This document shows positions 8,336 through 15,570 of a DNA stretch of 27,177 nucleotides, in pieces. The stretch spans positions 1 through 27,177 of the forward strand of contig CABRFG010000028.1 of assembly GCA_902470095.1 (NCBI GenBank), read 5' to 3'. Source of the DNA: an uncultured Collinsella sp. GTDB lineage: Bacteria; Actinomycetota; Coriobacteriia; Coriobacteriales; Coriobacteriaceae. Each line of letters begins with the position of its first letter. The first letter of the stretch is position 1. The notes beneath the pieces were generated by a model. That model did no database searches, was not told where the DNA came from, and worked only from the letters and a program-made list of their open reading frames with translations. Both the position numbers and the translations under genes were made by a program.

Positions 8336-9574
8336 CTATGCGGCGGGCAGCTCGATGGTGAATATCGTGTGTTCGGGCGTCGATTCACATGCAACGGTAC
8401 CGCCGTGCGCGCATACGATCTCCTTGGCGATGGCAAGCCCCAGTCCAGCGCCGCCGCGATTGGTCGCACGCGCCGCATCCAGGCGATAGAACTTCTCAAA
8501 GATCACCTTGAGCTTTGCCTCAGGGATGGGATCGCCCTGATTGATAAAGCGCACGCGCACGCCACCGCCGTCCCGGCGTCTGGCCTCGATCGTGATGGTC
8601 GAGCCCTCATAGCTATAGGCAACGGCGTTTTTCATGATGTTGTTGAACACGCGAGCCATCTTGTCGCCATCCACGAGCACCGTCAGGTCCTCGCGAATAT
8701 CAACTTGGGCTTCCTTATGCTGCTCGTTGAGGATGGGATAGAACTCGTCAGCCACCTGAGCCAGCAGCAACCCCAGATCAACATAGCCGCGCGTGAGCAC
8801 GATATCGTGGAAGTCAAAGCGCGTGATATCGAAGAACTCTTCGATGAGCGCATCGAGCCGGTGCGCTTTGTCGAGAGCCACGCCCGTAAAGTGCGCACGT
8901 TGCTCAACCAGCAGCTCAGGAGCCTCTTGCAGCAGCGAAAGATAGCCCACCACACTGGCAAGCGGGGTGCGTAGGTCATGTGCCAAGTACGTGACCAGAT
9001 CGTCCTTGCGATGAGATTCGTCACGCAAGGCCTGTTGCACCTTGCGCTCACGGTCACGCACGCGGTTAAGGGCGCCCTCGACCTCCAAGAAGTCGCCGTC
9101 GATGTTGTCCCAGGTGTCGGGGTGATCGATCAGGCGATCTTGAATACGAGCAGCCAGCACACAATCGGCATGCTGCTCGCCCTGCTCGTAGCCCTGGTAG
9201 TACAGGGCGCGGCCGCACAAGAACAGCACGCACGCGGCAAGCGCCAGCACAAAGCCAAGCATGTTGAATACAAAGCCGGCATCGAACAACACCGGCCCTT
9301 CGATGCCGCCGAGCGCCATGGCGCCAATCGCCAACGTCATGGCCCACGCGGCGCCGCCAATCACCATGCAGCGGCGCACGATCTCAAATCGATCGATCAG
9401 CAAAAAGCCGACAAGCAGCACCGCCAAGATTCCAGCGATGTTATCGATGCCAATCAGCAGCAGGCTCAGCAAAAAGAGCAGCACCGTTGCAAGCGCGCGA
9501 TTGTCGACGACCGACCTCACGTATTCAAAGAGCCGATCGGGCACCTCGAACGCTTGCCTATCGTCTTTTGTCAT
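8336..9574 (-). CDS. VanS-like sensor histidine kinase
   Basis: 412-residue membrane kinase. Hydrophobic segments at about 27-60 (probably two), 69-90 and 100-121 form a four-segment membrane domain with almost no extracytoplasmic sensor, which suggests sensing in or at the membrane. The H-box YLAHDLRTPLASV has His at about 199. The N-box region VFNNIMKNAVAYSYEG, the degenerate G1 INQGDPIP, FEKFYRLDAAR and GGAGLGLAIAKEIV closely resemble VanS of vancomycin-type systems. Longer upstream extensions of the reading frame overlap the regulator gene and were rejected: the chosen ATG has GAGG eight bases upstream and lies 26 bases after the regulator stop. It is probably co-transcribed with that regulator. 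Confidence 0.9.
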   Translation of the reverse strand: MTKDDRQAFEVPDRLFEYVRSVVDNRALATVLLFLLSLLLIGIDNIAGILAVLLVGFLLIDRFEIVRRCMVIGGAAWAMTLAIGAMALGGIEGPVLFDAGFVFNMLGFVLALAACVLFLCGRALYYQGYEQGEQHADCVLAARIQDRLIDHPDTWDNIDGDFLEVEGALNRVRDRERKVQQALRDESHRKDDLVTYLAHDLRTPLASVVGYLSLLQEAPELLVEQRAHFTGVALDKAHRLDALIEEFFDITRFDFHDIVLTRGYVDLGLLLAQVADEFYPILNEQHKEAQVDIREDLTVLVDGDKMARVFNNIMKNAVAYSYEGSTITIEARRRDGGGVRVRFINQGDPIPEAKLKVIFEKFYRLDAARATNRGGAGLGLAIAKEIVCAHGGTVACESTPEHTIFTIELPAA

Positions 9575-9600
9575 ATCAAGATCCTCACAAGCGAAAAGCG

Positions 9601-10296
9601 TTATTCGATGATGTAGCCGACGTCCCAGACGTTTTTGATAAAGCGTGGCTTTTGTGCGTCGTCGCCGATCTTTTCGCGCAAGTGGCGAATGTGCACCATC
9701 ACCGTATTGTTGGAGCCGGGCATAAAGTCCTCGTTCCACACCGCGCGAAACAGGTCCTCCACGGCCACCACGCTGCCGCGATGCTCGACCAAATACAGCA
9801 AGATTGAATACTCGGTGGGCGTGAGGCGAACCGGCGAACCGTCCACTGTCACGGAACGAGCGTCGCGGTTGATCTCCAAGCCGTCGAGCTGAATGGTCGG
9901 CGACTCGGCCGCCTGTGCACGGCTACCGTAGCTGGTGTAGCGACGAAGCTGAGCGTGCACGCGCGCGATGAGCTCCAGCGGACGGAACGGCTTAACCACG
10001 TAATCGTCCGCGCCAAGCGAAAGGCCCCCGATCTTGTCTTGCTGGGCATCGCGCGCCGTCAGCATGATCACGGGATAGGTATGGCTGGAACGGATCGTAC
10101 GCAGCAGCTCAAACCCATCGATATCGGGCAGCATGACGTCCAGCAGCGCCAGATCGAACTCCTGCTCCATAATCGCCTTGGCAGCATCGGCCCCGCTATA
10201 GGCAATCTGGACATCAAAGCCCTCTTTTGTAAGGTAGATGCCAACCAAGTCGGCGATGGCCTTCTCGTCATCAACTACCAAAATGCGCTCGTTCAT
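9601..10296 (-). CDS. VanR-like response regulator (OmpR family)
   Basis: 231-residue DNA-binding regulator. In the receiver domain D53 in LLDVMLPDIDG is the phospho-acceptor, with T80 and K102. The string GADDYVVKPFRPLELIARV and the winged-helix part SNNTVMVHIRHLREKIGDD are very close in pattern to VanR. It is the first gene of a two-gene operon with the VanS-like kinase and is transcribed divergently from the D,D-carboxypeptidase gene. The carboxypeptidase is therefore a plausible target. The ribosome binding site GAGAGGAG lies five bases before the ATG. No vanH, vanA or vanX type gene is present, so glycopeptide resistance should not be inferred. Confidence 0.93.
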   Translation of the reverse strand: MNERILVVDDEKAIADLVGIYLTKEGFDVQIAYSGADAAKAIMEQEFDLALLDVMLPDIDGFELLRTIRSSHTYPVIMLTARDAQQDKIGGLSLGADDYVVKPFRPLELIARVHAQLRRYTSYGSRAQAAESPTIQLDGLEINRDARSVTVDGSPVRLTPTEYSILLYLVEHRGSVVAVEDLFRAVWNEDFMPGSNNTVMVHIRHLREKIGDDAQKPRFIKNVWDVGYIIE

Positions 10297-10316
10297 GCGT
10301 GCTCCTCTCGCGCCCC

Positions 10317-10345
10317 ATTATGCCCGAGGCGACGCACGCCACACA
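10317..10345 (-). promoter_or_regulatory. Putative promoter of the VanRS-like operon
   Basis: The minus strand shows CATAAT (10317-10322) about 20 bases upstream of the regulator start, a good -10 hexamer. The region expected to hold the -35 box is only weakly similar to consensus, as would be expected of an activator-dependent promoter. Confidence 0.35.
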
Positions 10346-10425
10346 CAACAAGCGTGGGTGATTAAGTCGGTCTTAAGCACCCTTGTGCCCGTTCGGGCGC
10401 GGATGTGGGCCACGCACGCACGCGA

Positions 10426-10454
10426 TGATCACCGACGCCGGCAAACGATATACT
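10426..10454 (+). promoter_or_regulatory. Putative dacA-like gene promoter
   Basis: A perfect-looking -10 hexamer TATACT lies at 10449-10454 on the plus strand, with a weak -35 (TGATCA-like) about 17 bases upstream. A transcript starting about 10461 would exclude the two upstream ATG codons (10383 and 10425) and supports the GTG start at 10494. The divergent promoters lie within about 110 bases, so one VanR-like dimer could serve both. Confidence 0.45.
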
Positions 10455-10493
10455 CTAGTTCCAGAAGAGACCATCCCGTCGAAAGCGAAATCT

Positions 10494-11834
10494 GTGAAGT
10501 CCCTCACCTCTTTTGCAAAGCGCTCAGCCCAGCTTGCCGCCGGCTTTGTCTGCGCTATCGCCCTTGCCGCTGGCGCGCCCACCGTCGCCGGCGCCCAAGT
10601 GCTCACGACCGACAATGTTTGCGGCAAAACCGCCGATGCGCGCGGCATCACGGCCGAAAACCTGCCCGATATCGATGCGACCAATGCCCTCGTCATGGGC
10701 AAAGACGGCACCGTCTACTATGGGCGCGGCGCCGATGAGCAGGTCAAGATTGCCTCGATCACCAAGGTCATGACCGCAATCCTAACCGTCGAGAATTGCA
10801 AGATGGACGAGAAGGTCACGGTGAGCAACGCCGCAGCCACCGTGGGTAATTCGACCGCCGGCTTGCTCGAAGGCGACGAGCTTACCGTGGAGCAGGCGCT
10901 GCGCGGCCTGATGATTCCCTCGGGCAACGACGCCGCCATCGTGCTCGCCGAATATGTGGGCAAGAAGATCGACCCTAAGACCAAAGACGCCGAGGCCACA
11001 TTTGTGAAGGCCATGAACGAGCGCGCTAAGAAGCTCGGCTGCACCGGTACGCTTTTTGAAAACCCGCATGGTCTGGACTTTGATGAGTGGGCTGGCGATA
11101 TGCACTCAACCGCACACGACGTAGCGCTGATGATGCAGGAGGCCATGAAAAACGACACGATCCGCGAGGTCGTAGCGAGCGAGGAATCCTGGATCGAGGT
11201 CACGGGCGCCGACGGCACCGACCATTCGCATTCCATGGACACGCATAACTATTTGCTGGGCCAAGATGGCAACATCGGCGGCAAGACCGGCACCACCGAC
11301 GACGCGGGCTATTGTTTTACGGGTGCCTACAACCGCGATGGCGACGAGATCTACACCGTCGTTTTGAACTCCACCACCACCGACCAGCGCTTTACCGATA
11401 CCGCAACCCTTGCCAATTGGTACTACGGCCACAAGGTCACGGTCGCGATCGCCAACACGCAGGAAAAGACCGCCAACGGCAACCCGCTTATGGCACGCAT
11501 TAGCCAGACGGATTGGACGGACAAGACGATCGACGCCACGCTCGCCGACCCCGCCGCACAGGCAACGGTGTTCTCACTCGCCGGCGAAGTGACCGAAAAA
11601 GTTAGCTACGATGACCTTTCGGGCACGGTGCATGTTGGCGACAAGGTAGGCAGCGTTACGCTCAAGCAGGACGGCACCAAGGTCGCCGTCATGGACCTGG
11701 TTGCCGACGAGGAAGGCACAGGGCCGAATCCCATTGAATGGCTCCTCGTGAAGCTCGACCGCTTGGGCCGCCGCATCGACAACCGCCCACTTGCGGCAGA
11801 GAGCGAGACCGTAGCCAAGGCACCCGAGGTGTAA
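10494..11834 (+). CDS. Secreted D-alanyl-D-alanine carboxypeptidase (low-molecular-weight PBP)
   Basis: 446-residue serine peptidase of the S11 family, which removes the terminal D-Ala from peptidoglycan pentapeptides outside the membrane. The three active-site motifs are present: SITK (Ser about 88, Lys about 91), SGN (about 143-145) and KTGT (about 264-267). The N-terminus from the GTG is a classical signal peptide: KRS, then a hydrophobic stretch (LAAGFVCAIALAAG) and a likely cleavage after VAGA at residue 34. Two upstream ATG codons would add a non-secretory N-terminus and lie before the TATACT box. A C-terminal domain of about 100 residues follows the catalytic domain; no hydrophobic anchor is evident. 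It is divergent from the VanRS-like genes. Confidence 0.92.
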   Translation: MKSLTSFAKRSAQLAAGFVCAIALAAGAPTVAGAQVLTTDNVCGKTADARGITAENLPDIDATNALVMGKDGTVYYGRGADEQVKIASITKVMTAILTVENCKMDEKVTVSNAAATVGNSTAGLLEGDELTVEQALRGLMIPSGNDAAIVLAEYVGKKIDPKTKDAEATFVKAMNERAKKLGCTGTLFENPHGLDFDEWAGDMHSTAHDVALMMQEAMKNDTIREVVASEESWIEVTGADGTDHSHSMDTHNYLLGQDGNIGGKTGTTDDAGYCFTGAYNRDGDEIYTVVLNSTTTDQRFTDTATLANWYYGHKVTVAIANTQEKTANGNPLMARISQTDWTDKTIDATLADPAAQATVFSLAGEVTEKVSYDDLSGTVHVGDKVGSVTLKQDGTKVAVMDLVADEEGTGPNPIEWLLVKLDRLGRRIDNRPLAAESETVAKAPEV

Positions 11835-11858
11835 GGTCGAAGAACAATACACTCGCTG

Positions 11859-11892
11859 AAAGGAGGTGTCCGAAAGGATGCCTCCTTTTTTT
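11859..11892 (+). terminator. Intrinsic terminator of the carboxypeptidase gene
   Basis: AAAGGAGG (11859-11866) pairs with CCTCCTTT (11881-11888) and is followed by more T residues; an inner TCC-GAAA-GGA stem lengthens it. The next base begins the T-arm remnant of the tRNA-Ser element. Confidence 0.85.
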
Positions 11893-11912
11893 GAGGGTTC
11901 GAATCCCCAGCG
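11893..11912 (-). repeat. Truncated tRNA-Ser element (right-end remnant)
   Basis: GAGGGTTCGAATCCCCAGCG at 11893-11912 repeats the right end of the full tRNA-Ser element (12086-12103) and, inverted, the T-arm of tRNA-Ser. It is followed by the same kind of linker and terminator as in the full copy, but the hairpin core is missing. It suggests an earlier, mostly deleted insertion in tandem. Confidence 0.7.
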
Positions 11913-11927
11913 CCCTTTCTCGATAAT

Positions 11928-11957
11928 AAAAAAGGGCCCCCGATGGGACCCTTCTTT
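11928..11957 (-). terminator. Duplicated tRNA-Ser terminator (distal copy)
   Basis: Minus-strand hairpin AAGGGTCCC / GGGGGCCCTT followed by a T run. It is a diverged copy of the terminator at 12118-12147 and lies after the duplicated tRNA 3' end of the element, so the structured element ends in its own terminator. Confidence 0.75.
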
Positions 11958-11967
11958 AAAGTTAAAC

Positions 11968-12103
11968 TGGCGGAGAGCTGGGGATGTCCGGGCATGCTAC
12001 GCATGCCCTCCGGCTTCAAAGCCTGGCGGCTTTTCGCCCACGGGCTACAAACGCTTTCGCGTTTGCTTAACGCCCGTGCCCTTTCGGGTTCGAATCCCCA
12101 GCT
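11968..12103 (-). repeat. tRNA-Ser-associated structured element
   Basis: The left end (11968-11984) is the 3' end of tRNA-Ser including CCA, repeated exactly 190 bp from the real one. The right end (12086-12103) is an 18-base T-arm copy in inverted orientation, so AGCTGGGGAT and ATCCCCAGCT close the element with a 10-bp basal stem. Between them are hairpins GGGCATGC-tac-GCATGCCC, GGCTT-ca-AAGCC, GGCG-N6-CGCC, a two-tier hairpin (outer CACGGGC/GCCCGTG, inner AAACGC-tttc-GCGTTT) and CCC-tttc-GGG. Read on the tRNA strand the last two loops are GAAA. No protein is plausible. It has the same design as the Arg and Phe elements. Confidence 0.85.
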
Positions 12104-12117
12104 AACGTGGTTCAACT

Positions 12118-12147
12118 AAAAAAGGACCCCAAATGGGACCCTTCTTT
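12118..12147 (-). terminator. tRNA-Ser terminator
   Basis: Minus-strand hairpin AAGGGTCCC-attt-GGGGTCCTT with two wobble pairs, followed by TTTT. It starts about 10 bases after the tRNA CCA end. Confidence 0.8.
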
Positions 12148-12157
12148 CAAGTCATAC

Positions 12158-12248
12158 TGGCGGAGAGCTGGGGATTCGAACCCCAGATGCCCTTTTGGGG
12201 CATACTCGCTTAGCAGGCGAGCACCTTCGGCCTCTCGGTCAGCTCTCC
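12158..12248 (-). tRNA. tRNA-Ser(GCU)
   Basis: 91 bases including an encoded CCA. The acceptor stem GGAGAGC/GCTCTCC is perfect with discriminator G, as usual for serine tRNAs. The anticodon loop is CTGCTAA (anticodon GCT, reading AGC/AGU) and the long variable arm TGCCCCAAAAGGGCA is a class II tRNA mark. The T-arm is TGGGG-TTCGAAT-CCCCA. It has its own promoter and terminator. Its 3' end is repeated downstream as part of the structured element. Confidence 0.97.
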
Positions 12249-12262
12249 GTAACAGCCGTTCT

Positions 12263-12291
12263 ATAGTAACCAAACAGCCAAGGATGGGCAA
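12263..12291 (-). promoter_or_regulatory. tRNA-Ser promoter
   Basis: Minus strand: TTGCCC (12286-12291), 17-base spacer, TACTAT (12263-12268), 14 bases upstream of the mature 5' end. Confidence 0.65.
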
Positions 12292-12326
12292 GAGGAAATT
12301 TTCTAATTGCCTAGCATCCTTTCCTC
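12292..12326 (-). terminator. Hairpin after the 813-residue gene
   Basis: GAGGAAA (12292-12298) pairs with TTTCCTC (12320-12326) shortly after the stop codon of the large unknown gene. It ends directly at the tRNA-Ser -35 box. It is a possible terminator, although its loop is long. Confidence 0.4.
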
Positions 12327-12340
12327 CTTGGAAGCTTCGC

Positions 12341-14782
12341 CTACCCCAGCGAGCGGTTGAGGGAGCCGAGCTCGTCGTTGCCCATGGTGCGCCACATTTG
12401 GAAGATGCAACCGCGTGCCAGGAAAAAGAAGCCGTTGTCGACCAGTTGCACAGCGGCATCTGCCAGCTGATTCGTCACGGCGGACACTGGCGGCAGCTCG
12501 AGTCCAGCCTTGCGGATGGTCTCGACCGCTTCCTCGAACGTCGGAGGCTCGCTGACGCCCATCTCGTTCATAAGGCCCTGCATTTCTTCCAGCGCGCTGC
12601 TGCCCGACTCCTCGCCGCGCGGCACCAGACGGTAACAAGCCAGCGCCAGATCGAGCTGATCGCAATTCCAATAGGCAAACGCCAAGCGATAGAACAGGTA
12701 GCCGATTGCAGAACGATCGCTGGCAATACGTAGGCCGTGGCGCGCCACCTCGATAATCTCGTCAAAGCGCTCCAGACGCGCAAGCACGTTGATGAGCGCA
12801 AAGTGCGATTGCATGGACGAGCGCGCCAGATCGTAAAGATGACGCACCTCGGGCAGCGCTCGTTCAAAGTCCTCTTGCTCGGCGTAAAAGCTGCAGATCT
12901 CGTGCTGGGCAAAGTACAGCGCATCGGGCGCACGAAGGATTCGCACAGAGCGGTCTTCTTCCAACACCGGTAGCACCATGCGCACCAGCTGGTTATCGCA
13001 AAACTGCGTTTGAACCGGACCTGTCGCCAAAAGCTCGGCGACGGCACACTTAGCCTCCAACTCCTCGACAAGACGGGAAAAGCCTTCAAAAGCACCTGTA
13101 CGGTCAACTTTTGCCTGCTCGCGCAATTCAACAACACGGGCCACGTATGGGTCGTCGTCCTCTTCCATGACCTCCAACTCGTCAGCCGTATCGGCAAGTA
13201 GCAGATCGCGCAGCGCCGGCGGCAGCGTGCGATGGTCATCACGCGGACGAGCATGAACCTCCGCAGGCTCAATCGTCTCCGGAGCGGTTGACTCATACGC
13301 CTCAAGCACACGCTTGCACGGCATATCGTCCATGTCCATGCTCTCAAGATCCTTGGCGACAGGCACGCAATCGGCCAGATAGGCCGCGCGCCCAAAGAAA
13401 TACGTTGCAACAACGCGCTCGCCCTGCTCACTGTCGGGAGCAGCAATCTGCACATAGCAGCGCGTGATGCAGGTGCCCGCGGCAAAACACGCTGCCGCAA
13501 GCGTGAGTGCCACGCGCGCATCGTGCTCCGCGGCCCAGATCGCGCGCGTGTCCTCGTCCAGCTCGCGCCAGGCGTCATCTTGAGCGTCGTATTCACGTTG
13601 CGGCATGGCGTCCACGACAGACTGCCCAAACCGAACGAGCATAATCCCCTCGGCGACGTTTGCCCGATAGGTATAGTCGAGCCTTGTGACCACGTTAAGC
13701 GCCTCGACAATACGCGCGAAGCGGGTACGCACATCCCACTCACCGCCCGGCTGGCACGAAACCGTTCCCGGTTTGGCCCACGGGTTATCGCTCGAGGCCG
13801 TATCGAGCAGTCGGGGAACATCGTTGGTCGTCTTGGCGATATGCCACGCATCAAAGAGCGCGCAGCCCTCAAGGCTCGGCGAGGATGCCGCAGGGACCAA
13901 TCCGGCCCCGATGCGCTCAAGGATGCCGGAGAGGCGGTTGAGACGGCACTCTATGGCAAGCAGCATGTCAATCTCGTCCTGGTCCAGCAGGCTACGATCA
14001 AAATTGAGATAGAAAAGCTTTGAACGATCAATGCGAGCCAGGCTCATCTCGGACTTGGCAGCGATGGTGCGCAGACGGGGCAAGTCAATTTCACTCATAA
14101 GGGCAGCGGCATAGCGCTCGATACCGCTCGGATTCTCAGCATGGTCAACGCGGTAAAGCAGCGTCTCGATAGCATCAGGGAGCGGTGCCGTGCTAAAGCC
14201 CAAAAACACCTCGACCGGCTCGGGCAACTTTACGAGCTTGATCTTGTCGATAACATTTTGCATACCCTCGTCGAGTCCGGCGGCGTCCGCCGTGCTCGCA
14301 ATGGCATTTTCGGAGTCAGCGAATATCACGTAGCGCAGGAACATCGATGCCATGAACTCGCCGTAAGGAAGGGAGCGGGTCGAATTCCATGTCTCGTGGT
14401 CGGACTGCTCGCGCATGGGGCCTTCGGGAGAGCCGGCAGCTTGCGCACACGCGCGCATTGCACCGTTGGCTTCCCTTACCATAATCTCACCAATACTGGA
14501 ATCCGACTCATCAAGGACTAGTTCCATGTCGGGATCGTTGGGCAGCGGAGCCTCGCTAACGGGGCGGTCCACCTTGTACACCTCACCCGAAACGCTTACG
14601 TAGCCCAAAAGCGACACATGACTTTTGCCAACGAATTCGACGACATAACAAGATTCATGCTGATCCTCGCCAAAGAGTTTCCAGACCACGCCATATGAGC
14701 GTCCCGCAGGCTGCTCGGGCATCGCCGGAAAGCGCTTCTTGGGATCGAGAAACCTGAGCTTGTATGTCGGACGCTCTGCCAC
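12341..14782 (-). CDS. Large protein of unknown function with TPR-like C-terminus
   Basis: 813 residues, not recognised as any named family. There is no signal peptide or membrane segment, so it is probably cytoplasmic. The sequence is acidic and Ala/Leu-rich. The C-terminal part (about 650-760) has TPR-like helix pairs such as SHFALINVLARLERFDEIIE and YLFYRLAFAYWNCDQLDLAL, suggesting a protein-interaction or scaffold role. The N-terminal 100 residues look beta-rich (YVVEFVGKSHVSLLGYVSVS). The start codon is GTG, with AGGGTGA about 7 bases upstream. It stands alone between tRNA-Ser and the tRNA-Arg cluster. Codon use looks like that of its neighbours. A lineage-restricted protein is likely; nothing in the sequence gives a reaction. 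Confidence 0.85.
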   Translation of the reverse strand: MAERPTYKLRFLDPKKRFPAMPEQPAGRSYGVVWKLFGEDQHESCYVVEFVGKSHVSLLGYVSVSGEVYKVDRPVSEAPLPNDPDMELVLDESDSSIGEIMVREANGAMRACAQAAGSPEGPMREQSDHETWNSTRSLPYGEFMASMFLRYVIFADSENAIASTADAAGLDEGMQNVIDKIKLVKLPEPVEVFLGFSTAPLPDAIETLLYRVDHAENPSGIERYAAALMSEIDLPRLRTIAAKSEMSLARIDRSKLFYLNFDRSLLDQDEIDMLLAIECRLNRLSGILERIGAGLVPAASSPSLEGCALFDAWHIAKTTNDVPRLLDTASSDNPWAKPGTVSCQPGGEWDVRTRFARIVEALNVVTRLDYTYRANVAEGIMLVRFGQSVVDAMPQREYDAQDDAWRELDEDTRAIWAAEHDARVALTLAAACFAAGTCITRCYVQIAAPDSEQGERVVATYFFGRAAYLADCVPVAKDLESMDMDDMPCKRVLEAYESTAPETIEPAEVHARPRDDHRTLPPALRDLLLADTADELEVMEEDDDPYVARVVELREQAKVDRTGAFEGFSRLVEELEAKCAVAELLATGPVQTQFCDNQLVRMVLPVLEEDRSVRILRAPDALYFAQHEICSFYAEQEDFERALPEVRHLYDLARSSMQSHFALINVLARLERFDEIIEVARHGLRIASDRSAIGYLFYRLAFAYWNCDQLDLALACYRLVPRGEESGSSALEEMQGLMNEMGVSEPPTFEEAVETIRKAGLELPPVSAVTNQLADAAVQLVDNGFFFLARGCIFQMWRTMGNDELGSLNRSLG

Positions 14783-14819
14783 GAAATATCACCCTGATCG
14801 GTCGCTTGAAGAAGGAGTG

Positions 14820-14838
14820 GTCGCGAATAAGTCGCGAC
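14820..14838. promoter_or_regulatory. Perfect dyad upstream of the 813-residue gene
   Basis: GTCGCGA-ataag-TCGCGAC, 7 bp arms with a 5-base spacer, 38 bases before the start codon. It could be an operator or a leader hairpin. No good promoter hexamers could be placed with confidence between here and 14906. Confidence 0.35.
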
Positions 14839-14906
14839 ATCTACTCGGAATCTTACACGAGTCGACAGGAAATCGTCCCTTTGGACGAAAGCACTCAAGC
14901 TGGCGC

Positions 14907-14936
14907 AAAAGAAAAGCCCCCGTTGCCGGGAGCTTT
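14907..14936 (-). terminator. Duplicated tRNA-Arg terminator (element A, distal)
   Basis: Minus-strand stem AAAGCTCCCGG / CGGGGGCTTTT followed by CTTTT. It is identical except for one base to the terminator at 15097-15126, 190 bp away. Confidence 0.8.
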
Positions 14937-14945
14937 AATCTCAAA

Positions 14946-15081
14946 TGGTGCGGCGTATAGGATTCCGCGCATCCGCTGCGCGGATCCGCACCGGCTTCGC
15001 CCGCCTGCCGGCGCGCTCGCCCGCGGGCTAAAAACGCTCCGCGTTTTCTTTACGCCCGCGCCTCGACCGAGGTTCGAATCC
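14946..15081 (-). repeat. tRNA-Arg-associated structured element, copy A
   Basis: Bases 14946-14965 repeat the last 20 bases of tRNA-Arg (CCA end to T-arm), 190 bp from the real one. The right end (15071-15081, GGTTCGAATCC) is the T-arm in inverted orientation, so GGATTC and GAATCC close the element with 6 bp. Core hairpins: ATCCGC-tgc-GCGGAT; CCGGC-N11-GCCGG; outer CGCGGGC/GCCCGCG with inner AAACGC-tcc-GCGTTT; and CCTC-gacc-GAGG. The direct repeat including terminator is 59 bases with one mismatch. It is identical to copy B. Frames open across it encode only translated tRNA and hairpin sequence and are not genes. Confidence 0.85.
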
Positions 15082-15096
15082 ATGCGGTGCTTACGT

Positions 15097-15126
15097 AAAA
15101 GAAAAGCCCCCGTCGCCGGGAGCTTT
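15097..15126 (-). terminator. tRNA-Arg copy 1 terminator
   Basis: AAAGCTCCCGG-cga-CGGGGGCTTTT followed by CTTTT on the minus strand, starting about 10 bases after the CCA end. Confidence 0.85.
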
Positions 15127-15135
15127 AATCTCAAA

Positions 15136-15212
15136 TGGTGCGGCGTATAGGATTCGAACCTATGACGTTCTGATTCGTAGTCAGACCCTCTATCCAGCTG
15201 AGGTAACGCCGC
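15136..15212 (-). tRNA. tRNA-Arg(ACG), copy 1
   Basis: 77 bases with encoded CCA. Acceptor stem GCGGCGT/ACGCCGC is perfect and the discriminator is A. The anticodon loop is CTACGAA, anticodon ACG (A34 is expected to be edited to inosine and to read CGU, CGC and CGA). T-arm ATAGG-TTCGAAT-CCTAT. It has its own promoter. Structured element A lies downstream. Confidence 0.97.
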
Positions 15213-15224
15213 GACTTGTTGATT

Positions 15225-15254
15225 ATTATGCACATCGACTGAATAAAGGTCAAG
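15225..15254 (-). promoter_or_regulatory. tRNA-Arg copy 1 promoter
   Basis: TTGACC (15249-15254), 18 bases, then CATAAT (15225-15230) on the minus strand; the -10 box ends 12 bases before the tRNA. Confidence 0.8.
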
Positions 15255-15335
15255 CAATTTTCGAAAAAAGTTATTGAATTTGATTTTTACTCATTTTTGA
15301 CCACTTGATGCGATCTTCGACGCATCGCGATATAA

Positions 15336-15361
15336 GAAAAGCTCCCGTTGCCGGGAGCTTT
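15336..15361 (-). terminator. tRNA-Arg copy 2 terminator
   Basis: Perfect hairpin AAAGCTCCCG-gcaa-CGGGAGCTTTT with a GNRA-type loop, then CTTATA. Unlike the other two copies there is no structured element behind it. Only an unrelated small dyad (GATGCG-N8-CGCATC, 15307-15326) follows. Confidence 0.88.
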
Positions 15362-15370
15362 AAAATCAAT

Positions 15371-15447
15371 TGGTGCGGCGTATAGGATTCGAACCTATGA
15401 CGTTCTGATTCGTAGTCAGACCCTCTATCCAGCTGAGGTAACGCCGC
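15371..15447 (-). tRNA. tRNA-Arg(ACG), copy 2
   Basis: Identical over its 77 bases to the copies on either side, but with different flanks. It lacks the downstream hairpin element, so it may represent the uninserted state of the locus. Confidence 0.97.
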
Positions 15448-15459
15448 AACGCAGGGATT

Positions 15460-15488
15460 ATTATGCACGTGACCCCTCGATGGGTCAA
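15460..15488 (-). promoter_or_regulatory. tRNA-Arg copy 2 promoter
   Basis: TTGACC (15483-15488), 17 bases, CATAAT (15460-15465) on the minus strand. The hexamers are the same as for copy 1, while most of the spacer differs. Confidence 0.85.
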
Positions 15489-15526
15489 GCGACAATTTGG
15501 AAAAATTTTACGAAGTGATGATTAAG

Positions 15527-15560
15527 ACGCCCGCGCTTCGACCGAGGTTCGAATCCATGC
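15527..15560 (-). repeat. Truncated tRNA-Arg element (right-end remnant)
   Basis: 34 bases matching the right end of elements A and B (ACGCCCGCG, then GACCGAGGTTCGAATCC, then ATGC) with one mismatch. The rest of the core is missing. It lies just beyond the distal terminator of element B, the same position as the tRNA-Ser remnant at 11893-11912. Confidence 0.75.
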
Positions 15561-15570
15561 ATGGTTTCCA

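Noticed and set aside
9601..11834. Vancomycin resistance cluster
   Set aside because: Only VanR/VanS-like regulators and a PBP-type carboxypeptidase are present. No vanH, ligase or VanX type gene is found.
11893..12112. Attachment site of a conventional prophage or integrative element
   Set aside because: The direct repeats at the tRNA 3' end resemble att sites, but only about 110 bp lie between them and no integrase is present in the window.
14764..15150. Open frames across the tRNA-Arg elements (also 15561-15815 and 26787-27035)
   Set aside because: They translate tRNA genes, terminators and hairpins; the similar peptides arise from repeated non-coding DNA. They are likely to appear as false hypothetical proteins in databases.
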